From: Anaerolineales bacterium
GTDB lineage: Bacteria; Chloroflexota; Anaerolineae; Anaerolineales; Villigracilaceae
Length of the DNA: 10,213 nucleotides
Assembly (NCBI GenBank): GCA_015489255.1
Contig: WGAD01000322.1
Location: 1 to 10,213 of the forward strand
Direction of reading: 5' to 3'
Made by a program: the position numbers and the translations under genes. The notes under the pieces were generated by a model. That model did no database searches and was not told the origin of the DNA. It saw only the letters and a program-made list of their open reading frames with translations. This document shows positions 1 to 5,975 of this stretch, in pieces. Positions within the stretch are counted from its first letter, which is position 1. Each line of letters starts with the position of its first letter.

Positions 1-126
1 CTCCGTGTCTTTGTGTGAACATCCTCTCACGGAGTCACAGAGAACACAGAGTTATTTTGCCCTTCTCCGTGTTCTCCGTGCCTTTGTGTGAATCTCCTCT
101 CACAGAGTCACGGAGAACACAAAGGG
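1..126. repeat. Two tandem copies of a ~73-bp intergenic repeat (first copy cut by window edge)
   Basis: Bases 1-51 align without gaps to 74-124 at an offset of 73, with 45 of 51 identical by hand count (differences at 8, 20, 21, 31, 39 and 49). Each copy has a left arm built from roughly 9-base sub-repeats (CTCCGTGTT, CTCCGTGCC, TTTGTGTG at 65-90). It then has a short TCCTCT spacer and a right arm of the opposite orientation (TCACAGAG, TCACGGAGAA, CACAAAG). This is the look of a dispersed intergenic hairpin repeat; similar CTCCGTG/CTCTGTG-rich repeats are, from memory, common in some environmental bacterial genomes. No reading frame of note lies here. The array probably continues to the left of the window. 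Confidence 0.85.
60..126. other. Imperfect inverted repeat / hairpin within the second repeat copy
   Basis: GTGTTCTCCGTG at 69-80 is the exact reverse complement of CACGGAGAACAC at 109-120. The stem can continue outward with CCCTT (60-64) against AAGGG (122-126), and inward imperfectly with CTTTGTGTGA against TCACAGAG. The loop includes the TCTCCTC spacer near 93-99. The structure starts directly after the stop codon of the dehydrogenase in the direction of transcription, so it could protect the mRNA 3' end or slow transcription. There is no T-run after it on the minus strand (the sequence reads GGGCAAAATAACTC), so it is not a typical intrinsic terminator. Confidence 0.65.
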
Positions 127-1098
127 TTATATTTCCCACTCTTGCAGATCACCCGCCGGGATGTCCAGCCCATCCAGCAGGTTTTTGATCGAATTCCAGT
201 GCACACGCTCCCAGGCGGTAGGACTGGAGTTCGCGTTATGTGGCGCGAGCATCACGTTATCCATCTCCAGCAATGGGCTGCCGGTCGGCAGTGGCTCGAA
301 TTCGAAAACGTCCAGTGCCGCGCCGCCCAAACGTCCACGCCGCAGCGCGTCTATCAGGGCTTCTTCGTGGACGATGGGGCCGCGCGCGGTATTGATGAGC
401 ACCGCACCTTCCTTCACCTGCGCCAGCGTATCAGCGTTGATCAGGTGGTAACTGGTCGGGTTCAGATCGGCGTTGATGGAAATGAAATCCGCCTGCGCCA
501 GCAGTTCCTCCAGCGACACCATGCGAATGCCAGTTTCAGCCACAAAGACGTGATCCACCTCCACGATATCGTTCCCCAGCACGGTCATACCAAAAGCCCG
601 CGCCCGGCGCGTCACCGCCTTGCCGATATTGCCAACGCCAATCACCCCCAGCGTGCACTCGCTCAGGCTGCGCCCGGGGATTTTCTGCCACTCGCCGCGC
701 TTCATAGCCGCGTCCATCCAGGGCTGGCGGCGGGCAAACGCCAGAATATAGCCCATCACTGTATCGGCTACCGGCAAGGTGAAAGCGTTGGGCGTGTTTC
801 CGATCTTCACACCGAAACGGGCGCAGGCTTCCTGGTCAATCGAATCGATCCCCGTGCCCCACTTGGAAATCACCTTCAGGCGCGGCACACAGGCTTCAAT
901 GACGCGCGCTGTGTAGCGGTCGTCGCCGCAAATGGTGCCGTCGAACTGCCCGGCGTAGCGCAGCAGGTCTTCTTCCTCCATGCGCTCTTCCACTTCCGGG
1001 ATGACGATCTCCAGCCCGTAGTGGGCAAAAAGCGGCGCAAAACGCTCCGCAAAGGGCAGCATGTAAGGGGCGGTCAGCAAAACGGTTTTACGGCTCAT
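127..1098 (-). CDS. D-isomer-specific 2-hydroxyacid dehydrogenase (phosphoglycerate-dehydrogenase-like, no ACT domain)
   Basis: A 323-residue NAD(P)-dependent oxidoreductase of the SerA-like family, which interconverts 2-hydroxyacids and 2-ketoacids in the cytoplasm. The Rossmann motif GVIGVGNIGK is at residues 151-160. The catalytic Arg is in NTARGPIV (R239), the Glu in DVFEFEP (E268; the 29-residue spacing matches E. coli SerA R240/E269) and the His in APHNANSS (H287). The usual PHIGG[ST] after the catalytic region is replaced by PHNANSS. The protein ends after the substrate domain, so it lacks the C-terminal regulatory ACT domain of many SerA enzymes. The start is fixed by a perfect AAAGGAGG six bases upstream of ATG, and the gene overlaps the cytidylyltransferase by 11 bases. 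Serine synthesis is possible, but the position at the end of a polysaccharide operon beside a CMP-sugar gene suggests sugar-acid or ketoacid precursor metabolism. The exact substrate is unknown. Confidence 0.93.
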   Translation of the reverse strand: MSRKTVLLTAPYMLPFAERFAPLFAHYGLEIVIPEVEERMEEEDLLRYAGQFDGTICGDDRYTARVIEACVPRLKVISKWGTGIDSIDQEACARFGVKIGNTPNAFTLPVADTVMGYILAFARRQPWMDAAMKRGEWQKIPGRSLSECTLGVIGVGNIGKAVTRRARAFGMTVLGNDIVEVDHVFVAETGIRMVSLEELLAQADFISINADLNPTSYHLINADTLAQVKEGAVLINTARGPIVHEEALIDALRRGRLGGAALDVFEFEPLPTGSPLLEMDNVMLAPHNANSSPTAWERVHWNSIKNLLDGLDIPAGDLQEWEI

Positions 1099-1777
1099 CT
1101 CGGGCCTCCTTTGCCAGCCGTTGGCGCATCAGCGCTTCGGCCAGCAGGAAATCGGCTTCTTCGTCGATATCCACCGCTTCCAGGCGGGGGATCTCGAACA
1201 TCAACGGACGCTCGCCGATGCGGTTGCGGCGCGCCAGCAGGTTCTCTCGGGTGAAAATATAGATGCAGGAATTTTCTTCATAGACCGGCGGCAAATCCTG
1301 CGTTTGCAGCAAGATGGCGGGATTATGATTGATCGCCCGCCCCAGCTGGTCGTAGAGCCGGGTCTGCCAGCGCGTGACGCCGAAGAGCGAATCCCGCGCC
1401 GGATAGTGCGCCAGAAAGGTTTGGATGGCGCGCTGGACGGTTTCCGCCCGCAGCAGCGGATTGGTGCTGTGCGTTTGCAGGTAAAAATCGGCTTGCGCCT
1501 GCCCCATGTCGTAGGCCAAGATTTCGTTCATCGGCACATCATCGGCCCGCAGGTGTTGCGGACGTTCGATTACCCGCACCTGCGGATAGTCCGCCCGCAG
1601 CCCGTCCATAACCGGCGGAGAATCAGTGTCCACCAGAATTTCGTCGATCTGCGGAACGGCCAGCAGGGTTTCGATGATGTACTGATACAACGGCTTCCCC
1701 GCCAGCGGACGGTAATTCTTGCCGGGCACCCGCTGGGAGTGATGCCGCATGGGAACCAGCGCCACAATTCGGGTCAT
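1088..1777 (-). CDS. Acylneuraminate cytidylyltransferase family protein (CMP-sugar synthetase)
   Basis: A 229-residue nucleotidyltransferase that would activate a 3-deoxy-2-ketosugar acid with CTP to a CMP-sugar, as NeuA, PseF and KdsB do. The N-terminal nucleotide-binding loop is RHHSQRVPGKN (residues 11-21), followed by LAGKPLYQYIIE. The acidic metal site typical of the family is AVDIDEEADF (D203, D205). QTHSTNPLLR (101-110) and ENSCIYIF (168-175) match the middle of the NeuA fold. Length fits the family (about 220-230). Its ATG overlaps the preceding stop as ATGA (1774-1777), with AAGGAG about 11 bases upstream. No NeuB/NeuC-type synthase or epimerase and no recognised CMP-sugar transferase is in the window, so the sugar cannot be named; sialic, pseudaminic, legionaminic or Kdo-like acids are all open. 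Confidence 0.9.
   Translation of the reverse strand: MTRIVALVPMRHHSQRVPGKNYRPLAGKPLYQYIIETLLAVPQIDEILVDTDSPPVMDGLRADYPQVRVIERPQHLRADDVPMNEILAYDMGQAQADFYLQTHSTNPLLRAETVQRAIQTFLAHYPARDSLFGVTRWQTRLYDQLGRAINHNPAILLQTQDLPPVYEENSCIYIFTRENLLARRNRIGERPLMFEIPRLEAVDIDEEADFLLAEALMRQRLAKEARDEP
1105..1112 (-). promoter_or_regulatory. Strong Shine-Dalgarno site for the dehydrogenase
   Basis: On the minus strand this reads AAAGGAGG, a near-full match to the 16S rRNA 3' end, six bases before the ATG at 1098. It lies inside the end of the cytidylyltransferase gene. It is the strongest ribosome binding site I see in the window, so the last gene may be translated well in its own right. Confidence 0.8.
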
Positions 1778-2742
1778 TTTACACTTTTCTCCTTGATGGT
1801 TTGTCCAAAGAAAAACGCACCCGGATGGTCTGCCGCGCCCCGTTTCTCTTTGCCACTCCAGGCTTCCACATCCAGCCGCAACGTGGAGGTGACCTTCAAG
1901 TCTGCTGCCGAAACCGGCTCGTAATCGCGTCCGCGCGCCAGGTGGGGGAAGTACTTCTTCACCAGCAAGTGCAGGGCATAGGTGGCTTCCTGCGGATCAT
2001 TCACCAGCCCAACACGGCCATAGATCATCACGCCGCGGAATTCGACGCTCATGTTCATGGCGCGGGCCGCCGGCAGCAACCGCCCCATCTCGCTGACGGA
2101 GAGCGCCGCCCGCGCGCCGTTTCGCACCGTCTCAAACGTGCGGCCTTTGCGCGCGCCGTGCAGGTAGATGCAGTGCCGTTCGCAGTCATAGACGAAATTG
2201 CGGGGCACGGCAAAGGGCTGCCCGCCGACGCAGGTCGCCAGCACGCCGTATTCGGCGCGGTCGAGCAGGGCGATGATCCATGCGTCATCGGCCACCTGCC
2301 GGTCACGGCGACGCATGGCCGTCAGGCCGCGCGGCAGCAGGGACGGCAGCCCGTCTACCGTGTGGCCGGCTTCGCGCAGAGCCGTCACGGCGGCGTCCAG
2401 ATGACTGGCTTTGACCAGCAAAGTGTCGCTATCGTAATCCGAGAGGGCAAAAATCGGGATGCCGGCCGCCGCCAGCACGGTGCTGAGTTCGGCCAGCACA
2501 CCGGTCATCCCAAAGGCCAGCGGACCGCGCACGCGCAGGGCCGCCCAGTCAGGTTCGCTGCGTTGGGCGTCTACCGGGATGCGCTCGTCGCAGACCAGGG
2601 TGAGCGCATCGGCGCTCCGAAGAGCCGCCCAAAACGCGCCGCGGCGCGCCGTCTCCGGGATGGGAGCCGCGGCGTCCAGGCGGTGAACTGCCCAACGTCC
2701 GGGCAACGTCTCCAGCGTCAGGCTTCTCACTCTCTCACTCAT
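1774..2742 (-). CDS. ACT domain - Nim-type FMN-binding split-barrel fusion protein
   Basis: A 322-residue protein with two domains in one uninterrupted frame. Residues 1-130 resemble the COG3603-type ACT protein, with the hallmark GPLAFGMTGVLAEL (73-86) and AGIPIFALSDYDSDTLLVK (93-111). Residues 143-305 resemble the pyridoxamine 5'-phosphate oxidase-like / NimA flavin-binding fold: MRRRDRQV (143-150), YGVLATCVGGQPFAVP (165-180), IYLHGARKGR (192-201) and the closing DVEAWSGKEK (291-300). ACT domains usually bind amino acids. Nim-family proteins bind FMN or related cofactors and may reduce small molecules, but the substrate here is unknown. ATG at 2742 is chosen six bases after the GT2 stop; a GTG at 2745 is also in frame. 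An internal ATG at 2316 marks where a stand-alone Nim protein would begin. No link to sugar polymers is evident. Confidence 0.85.
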   Translation of the reverse strand: MSERVRSLTLETLPGRWAVHRLDAAAPIPETARRGAFWAALRSADALTLVCDERIPVDAQRSEPDWAALRVRGPLAFGMTGVLAELSTVLAAAGIPIFALSDYDSDTLLVKASHLDAAVTALREAGHTVDGLPSLLPRGLTAMRRRDRQVADDAWIIALLDRAEYGVLATCVGGQPFAVPRNFVYDCERHCIYLHGARKGRTFETVRNGARAALSVSEMGRLLPAARAMNMSVEFRGVMIYGRVGLVNDPQEATYALHLLVKKYFPHLARGRDYEPVSAADLKVTSTLRLDVEAWSGKEKRGAADHPGAFFFGQTIKEKSVK

Positions 2743-2748
2743 CACGCA

Positions 2749-3681
2749 TCACTCTTCATACACAATCGGCTGTACATCCCGTCCATTCTCCGGCTGCGGC
2801 GTCAGGCCCAGGGGATAATAAAACGTCTGCCGCAATTGCCAGGTGAGCGGCCCGCTCTGGCGGTAGCCTTGATAGGTGCCCCAGAACTGCATCCAGCGGA
2901 ACCAGAAAATGGATTTCCAGTGCTGCGCCAGCACGCCTTCCTGTTGAGCGTGCCAGAGGTCAATGGCAATATTGCTGCCCGCCAGCCAAAGCGCCTCCCA
3001 AAAGCCGAAGGTCTCATCCGGGAAGATGCGCTTGAAGGCGATGGCCTCGCGGCGGTAGCGGTTGTACACCCCGCGCGGAGTTTCGTTGTGCACGTGGATG
3101 ATCTCCGCTTCGGCCACATAGGCCACGCCAAAACCCTGCTCCATGGCCCATTTGGCCCAGTCCAGGTCTTCCAGACCAGTCAGGCTCTCGTCATAAGGCC
3201 GCTGCTCCCAGAGCGAACGACGGATGGCGGCGTTGGCATTGTTGCAGAAGGGATGCGTCTGCCGCGGGTCGGAGCGGTCGGGATACCAGCGGCGGAAAAC
3301 CTGCTGCTCGGAGTATTTGGCGGTAGATGGTCCGCGCTGTTTGCCATAGGTCAGGGCGATTTGCGGGTCGGCGAAGGGGCTGAGCAGCTGCTCCAGCCAA
3401 TCGGGGTAAACCGGATAAACATGCGCGGAGGCGATGACCACCAGTTCGTGGCTGGCCGCCTGCACGCCCAGGTTAAGCGAGCGGCCAAAGGTGAACTCTT
3501 CGGGCCGGATGTGGACGATCTTTGCGCCGTGGGCTTCGGCGATGGACACCGTGTCATCAGTGGAACCGGAGTCCACCAGCACCACTTCCACATCCTGCAC
3601 CGTCTGGGCACGGATGCCCTGAAACAGGCGCGGCAGATGCGCCGCTTCATTGAAGGCACGAATGACAATCGAACATTGCAT
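2749..3681 (-). CDS. Family 2 glycosyltransferase (GT-A fold)
   Basis: A 310-residue cytoplasmic or membrane-associated inverting glycosyltransferase that would add a sugar to the lipid-linked repeat unit. The N-terminus MQCSIVIRAFNE and VDSGSTDDT (36-44) are the standard nucleotide-sugar-binding start of GT2. The position normally holding the metal-binding DXD reads SAHVYP (85-90). The likely catalytic-base region is TGLEDLDWAKW (168-178), followed by HVHNE (196-200). The C-terminal ~90 residues are aromatic-rich (SIFWFRWMQFWGTY) without a clear membrane span. The ATG overlaps the sulfotransferase stop by one base (TAATG), with AAGGA about 12 bases upstream. It may be a rhamnosyltransferase-like GT2, since those often lack DXD, but the donor is not determined. 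Confidence 0.93.
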   Translation of the reverse strand: MQCSIVIRAFNEAAHLPRLFQGIRAQTVQDVEVVLVDSGSTDDTVSIAEAHGAKIVHIRPEEFTFGRSLNLGVQAASHELVVIASAHVYPVYPDWLEQLLSPFADPQIALTYGKQRGPSTAKYSEQQVFRRWYPDRSDPRQTHPFCNNANAAIRRSLWEQRPYDESLTGLEDLDWAKWAMEQGFGVAYVAEAEIIHVHNETPRGVYNRYRREAIAFKRIFPDETFGFWEALWLAGSNIAIDLWHAQQEGVLAQHWKSIFWFRWMQFWGTYQGYRQSGPLTWQLRQTFYYPLGLTPQPENGRDVQPIVYEE

Positions 3682-4541
3682 TACCAGTCATTATCCTTTT
3701 CATAACCGAGTTGGATGAGCAAGTCACCGGCGACCTCTTTGAAGAGGCGCTTGTGCCCCTCTGTGAAATAGCGCCGCCACTCGCCGGTCTTGCCGGAGCG
3801 AAAGGTGGGAGATTTGCGCGGCTGAATGGCGGCTTCCAACGCATCTATCAGACGTTCGCGGGGGACGTCAAGCGGGACGCGCTGGAGGAAGTGATCGGCC
3901 ACCTGCGCCAACGCGCTGCGGCGCTGCTGGATGAATGCCTCGAACTGGAGGCACAGCACCTCTGGACGCGACAACCAGCCCACATAAGGCGCAAAGCGGG
4001 CCGCAATATCCGGGAATTCGACGGCGGCATCGGGCAGCCCCAAAATGCTCACGCGCAGTCGTTCATCAAAGGTTTGTAGGCTTTCAGTGTAATAACGATG
4101 GTGGACGTGGTCTGGAGCCAGTTCCGTCACATAAAAGACGTGAGAGACCACCACATCACGCGGATCGCGGTAAATGAAGTAAGGCACAAAGCGCGGGGAG
4201 CAGACACGCGTCACGGCCTGCGGCCGGGCGAAGAGGTGCGCCGAGGCCACATCCAGCGGACGCAGCCCGTCCAGCCAGCGAAGCGCAGCCTCCGGCGGGC
4301 GTTTCTGCCCGCTCTTTCCCTCATATTCGGCATAAAACGAATGCAACCGCCGGGAGAAGGGGGCAAACGCCCCAAAACCGAGCAACACCTGGTCGAGCAA
4401 ATGCGTTCCGCTCTTAGGAAACGATATGCCCAGCAAAACCGGCCAGCCATCCGGCGGCGGTGACAAGCGGGCAAACCGCAACCGCTGGAGCAGTTTCTCG
4501 CTTCTATAAACGCTGCGTCGCAGAAGCGCCTTTGGTTTCAT
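3681..4541 (-). CDS. PAPS-dependent sulfotransferase (Sulfotransfer_1-like)
   Basis: A 286-residue enzyme expected to transfer sulfate from 3'-phosphoadenylyl sulfate to a hydroxyl or amine. The 5'-phosphosulfate loop is FPKSGTHLL (41-49). The putative catalytic His is in ASAHLF (H102), corresponding to the KTHLP region of cytosolic sulfotransferases. The 3'-phosphate-binding segment is YRDPRDVVVSH (124-134), and the C-terminal cofactor loop is RSGKTGEWRRYF (248-259). The frame stays open to 4700, but ATG at 4541 is preferred: it overlaps the polymerase stop as ATGA and has GGAGG seven bases upstream. The location between a polymerase and a glycosyltransferase suggests a carbohydrate acceptor, giving a sulfated polysaccharide or repeat unit; this is inference, and a small-molecule acceptor is possible. 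No signal peptide is seen, so it should act in the cytoplasm before export. Confidence 0.92.
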   Translation of the reverse strand: MKPKALLRRSVYRSEKLLQRLRFARLSPPPDGWPVLLGISFPKSGTHLLDQVLLGFGAFAPFSRRLHSFYAEYEGKSGQKRPPEAALRWLDGLRPLDVASAHLFARPQAVTRVCSPRFVPYFIYRDPRDVVVSHVFYVTELAPDHVHHRYYTESLQTFDERLRVSILGLPDAAVEFPDIAARFAPYVGWLSRPEVLCLQFEAFIQQRRSALAQVADHFLQRVPLDVPRERLIDALEAAIQPRKSPTFRSGKTGEWRRYFTEGHKRLFKEVAGDLLIQLGYEKDNDW

Positions 4542-5971
4542 GCTTTTTCCTCCATGCCCGCCGCCGAACGCACTCGCACGCCAGCGGTCACCAGGCCGAA
4601 AGCCAGCCAGAAGTACGGGAAAGCGAACGAATCCAGGCTGATTCCCTCGCCGAGCAACGCCACGACAGCCAGCAGCCCCATCCATCCCAGGGTGCGCCAC
4701 AACTTGTTCTCATCACGGTGCAACAACCAGGCTTGCAAAAACAAAACCAGCAGAAAAACGACAAAGGCCGCAAACCCCAAAATCCCCGTCTCAGCCAGCA
4801 AACGGACCCACAAATTTTTGCTGTTGAAAACAAAATCGCGCAACACCAGCGCATTTCGCACTTCGGGCAGCCGCCAGGCGTATGCCGGCAAGTAAGCGGG
4901 CACATAAAACCCAACGCTACCCAGACCTGCGCCTAACACCGGGTGGAGGGCAAAAACCTGTATTCCCAATGCCCAGTAGATCACACGCTCGCCAAATTTG
5001 AGGCGATGCCCAAGTTCGTAAATGTTGCTGAAACGGGAAAGGTTAAATATCTGCGCCATGCGCGGATCGCGCAATGAAAGCAGCCACACCAAAAAGACAC
5101 CGCCAGCAAAGAAAAGGGCCAGGGAAAGCAATGGCAGCGCCCAACCCAGCCAGCGCTGGCGGAAGCGGGCCTGCCCCCAGGCGCCCAGATTTCGGGCCAG
5201 CACCAGCAACAAGAATCCGGTCATGCCAAAAAAGCCCAACAAACCAATGCGCGAGAAACTGGCCAGCAACACCAGGAATCCCAACAAAAAAAGCACACGC
5301 TCCAGCGTCAACCAGCGCCAACGCCGGCGGCAAGCCGTGAAACCGGTCAATGTGGCGGCCAACCAGTAGGGGAAGAAAAGGACGTTGAGCATGTGCGCCA
5401 GCCAGGAGGGTTCATACGCCAACGCAGTCACCCGTTTGCGAAAGGTGGAGCGCATAAAATCGCGTACGCTAAACCAGCTCTGAACATGCACCATCCAGTC
5501 GGGGTATTGTCCGTGCCGCAGGAAGATCACCCCCGCCTGCAACAACCCCCAGCCGACCAAAAGCACGCCCGCCCAATTCAGCCAACGCAGCCAATAGACC
5601 AGGTCTTCGCGGCGGCGCGGCCCCAATGCCGCCGCCAACCAAACCGACACCCCCACGCCTAACGTCAGCGCCGCCTCCAGCGCTTCCTTCCAATAGGGGT
5701 GGGTTTTATACGGCAAGAGGGGGCGAAAAAAGGCCAGGCCGGTGCTCGACAAAGAGATGCCCACAAAAACGAGCAGAGGCGCAAAGGCCAACGGCAAGGG
5801 TTGGCGGCGCCACAACGCCTGCAAAAACAGGATGACTCCCAAGCCGGCCAACAAAAAGGAAGCCGGCGGAGCCACCAATGCGCCGCCCAGCCAACGAGAA
5901 AGCACAGGCAAACTGGTGATCGGCAAAGATAACAAAGCCACCCCCACCAGGGCAGATTGCCAACGGTTCAT
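4538..5971 (-). CDS. O-antigen ligase / Wzy-type polysaccharide polymerase (multi-pass membrane protein)
   Basis: A 477-residue integral membrane protein with about 11-12 hydrophobic segments spread over its length, expected to join lipid-linked repeat units on the outer face of the membrane. Wzy_C-type features are present: LLASFSRIGLLGFFGM (235-250), then an extended loop, then GERVIYWALGIQVFALHPVLGAGLG split across 327-351, and NLWVRLLAETGILGF (386-400). The large loop near 300-390, with several Arg residues, is where Wzy and WaaL proteins place their catalytic arginines. The start is four bases after the Wzz-like stop, with a GGGGGTG site seven bases upstream. WaaL-type ligase is the alternative, but the Wzz-like neighbour and single copy favour polymerase. 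Confidence 0.88.
   Translation of the reverse strand: MNRWQSALVGVALLSLPITSLPVLSRWLGGALVAPPASFLLAGLGVILFLQALWRRQPLPLAFAPLLVFVGISLSSTGLAFFRPLLPYKTHPYWKEALEAALTLGVGVSVWLAAALGPRRREDLVYWLRWLNWAGVLLVGWGLLQAGVIFLRHGQYPDWMVHVQSWFSVRDFMRSTFRKRVTALAYEPSWLAHMLNVLFFPYWLAATLTGFTACRRRWRWLTLERVLFLLGFLVLLASFSRIGLLGFFGMTGFLLLVLARNLGAWGQARFRQRWLGWALPLLSLALFFAGGVFLVWLLSLRDPRMAQIFNLSRFSNIYELGHRLKFGERVIYWALGIQVFALHPVLGAGLGSVGFYVPAYLPAYAWRLPEVRNALVLRDFVFNSKNLWVRLLAETGILGFAAFVVFLLVLFLQAWLLHRDENKLWRTLGWMGLLAVVALLGEGISLDSFAFPYFWLAFGLVTAGVRVRSAAGMEEKA
4549..4553 (-). promoter_or_regulatory. Shine-Dalgarno site that sets the sulfotransferase start
   Basis: On the minus strand GGAGG sits seven bases before the ATG at 4541, inside the last codons of the polymerase gene. 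It supports the shorter 286-residue protein over an upstream in-frame extension that would lie wholly within the polymerase gene. Confidence 0.75.
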
Positions 5972-5975
5972 TTCT

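Noticed and set aside
60..126. Intrinsic transcription terminator after the dehydrogenase
   Set aside because: A hairpin is possible, but no T-run follows it on the minus strand and the same structure recurs as a tandem repeat, so I list it as a repeat rather than a terminator.
1..126. CRISPR array
   Set aside because: The repeats are imperfect, contiguous at a 73-base period and internally palindromic, with no unique spacers and no cas genes.
88..1254. 388-codon open frame on the plus strand
   Set aside because: Antisense to the dehydrogenase, which has intact catalytic and Rossmann motifs and a perfect ribosome binding site; the plus-strand product has no recognisable domain.
1088..1777. 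Naming the cytidylyltransferase neuA and inferring sialic acid
   Set aside because: No sialic acid synthase, epimerase or sialyltransferase is visible, and the family covers several different ketosugar acids.
1774..2742. Nitroimidazole resistance gene
   Set aside because: The C-terminal half resembles Nim-family proteins by fold only; most such homologues have no shown resistance role, so no resistance function is called.
1801..3705. 634-codon open frame on the plus strand
   Set aside because: It lies fully antisense to the ACT-flavoprotein and GT2 genes, is rich in His/Gln/Arg/Pro without a recognisable domain, and is the expected mirror frame of G+C-rich coding DNA.
4542..4700. N-terminal extension of the sulfotransferase (frame open to 4700)
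   Set aside because: It lies inside the polymerase gene, and ATG at 4541 has a GGAGG site and an ATGA overlap.
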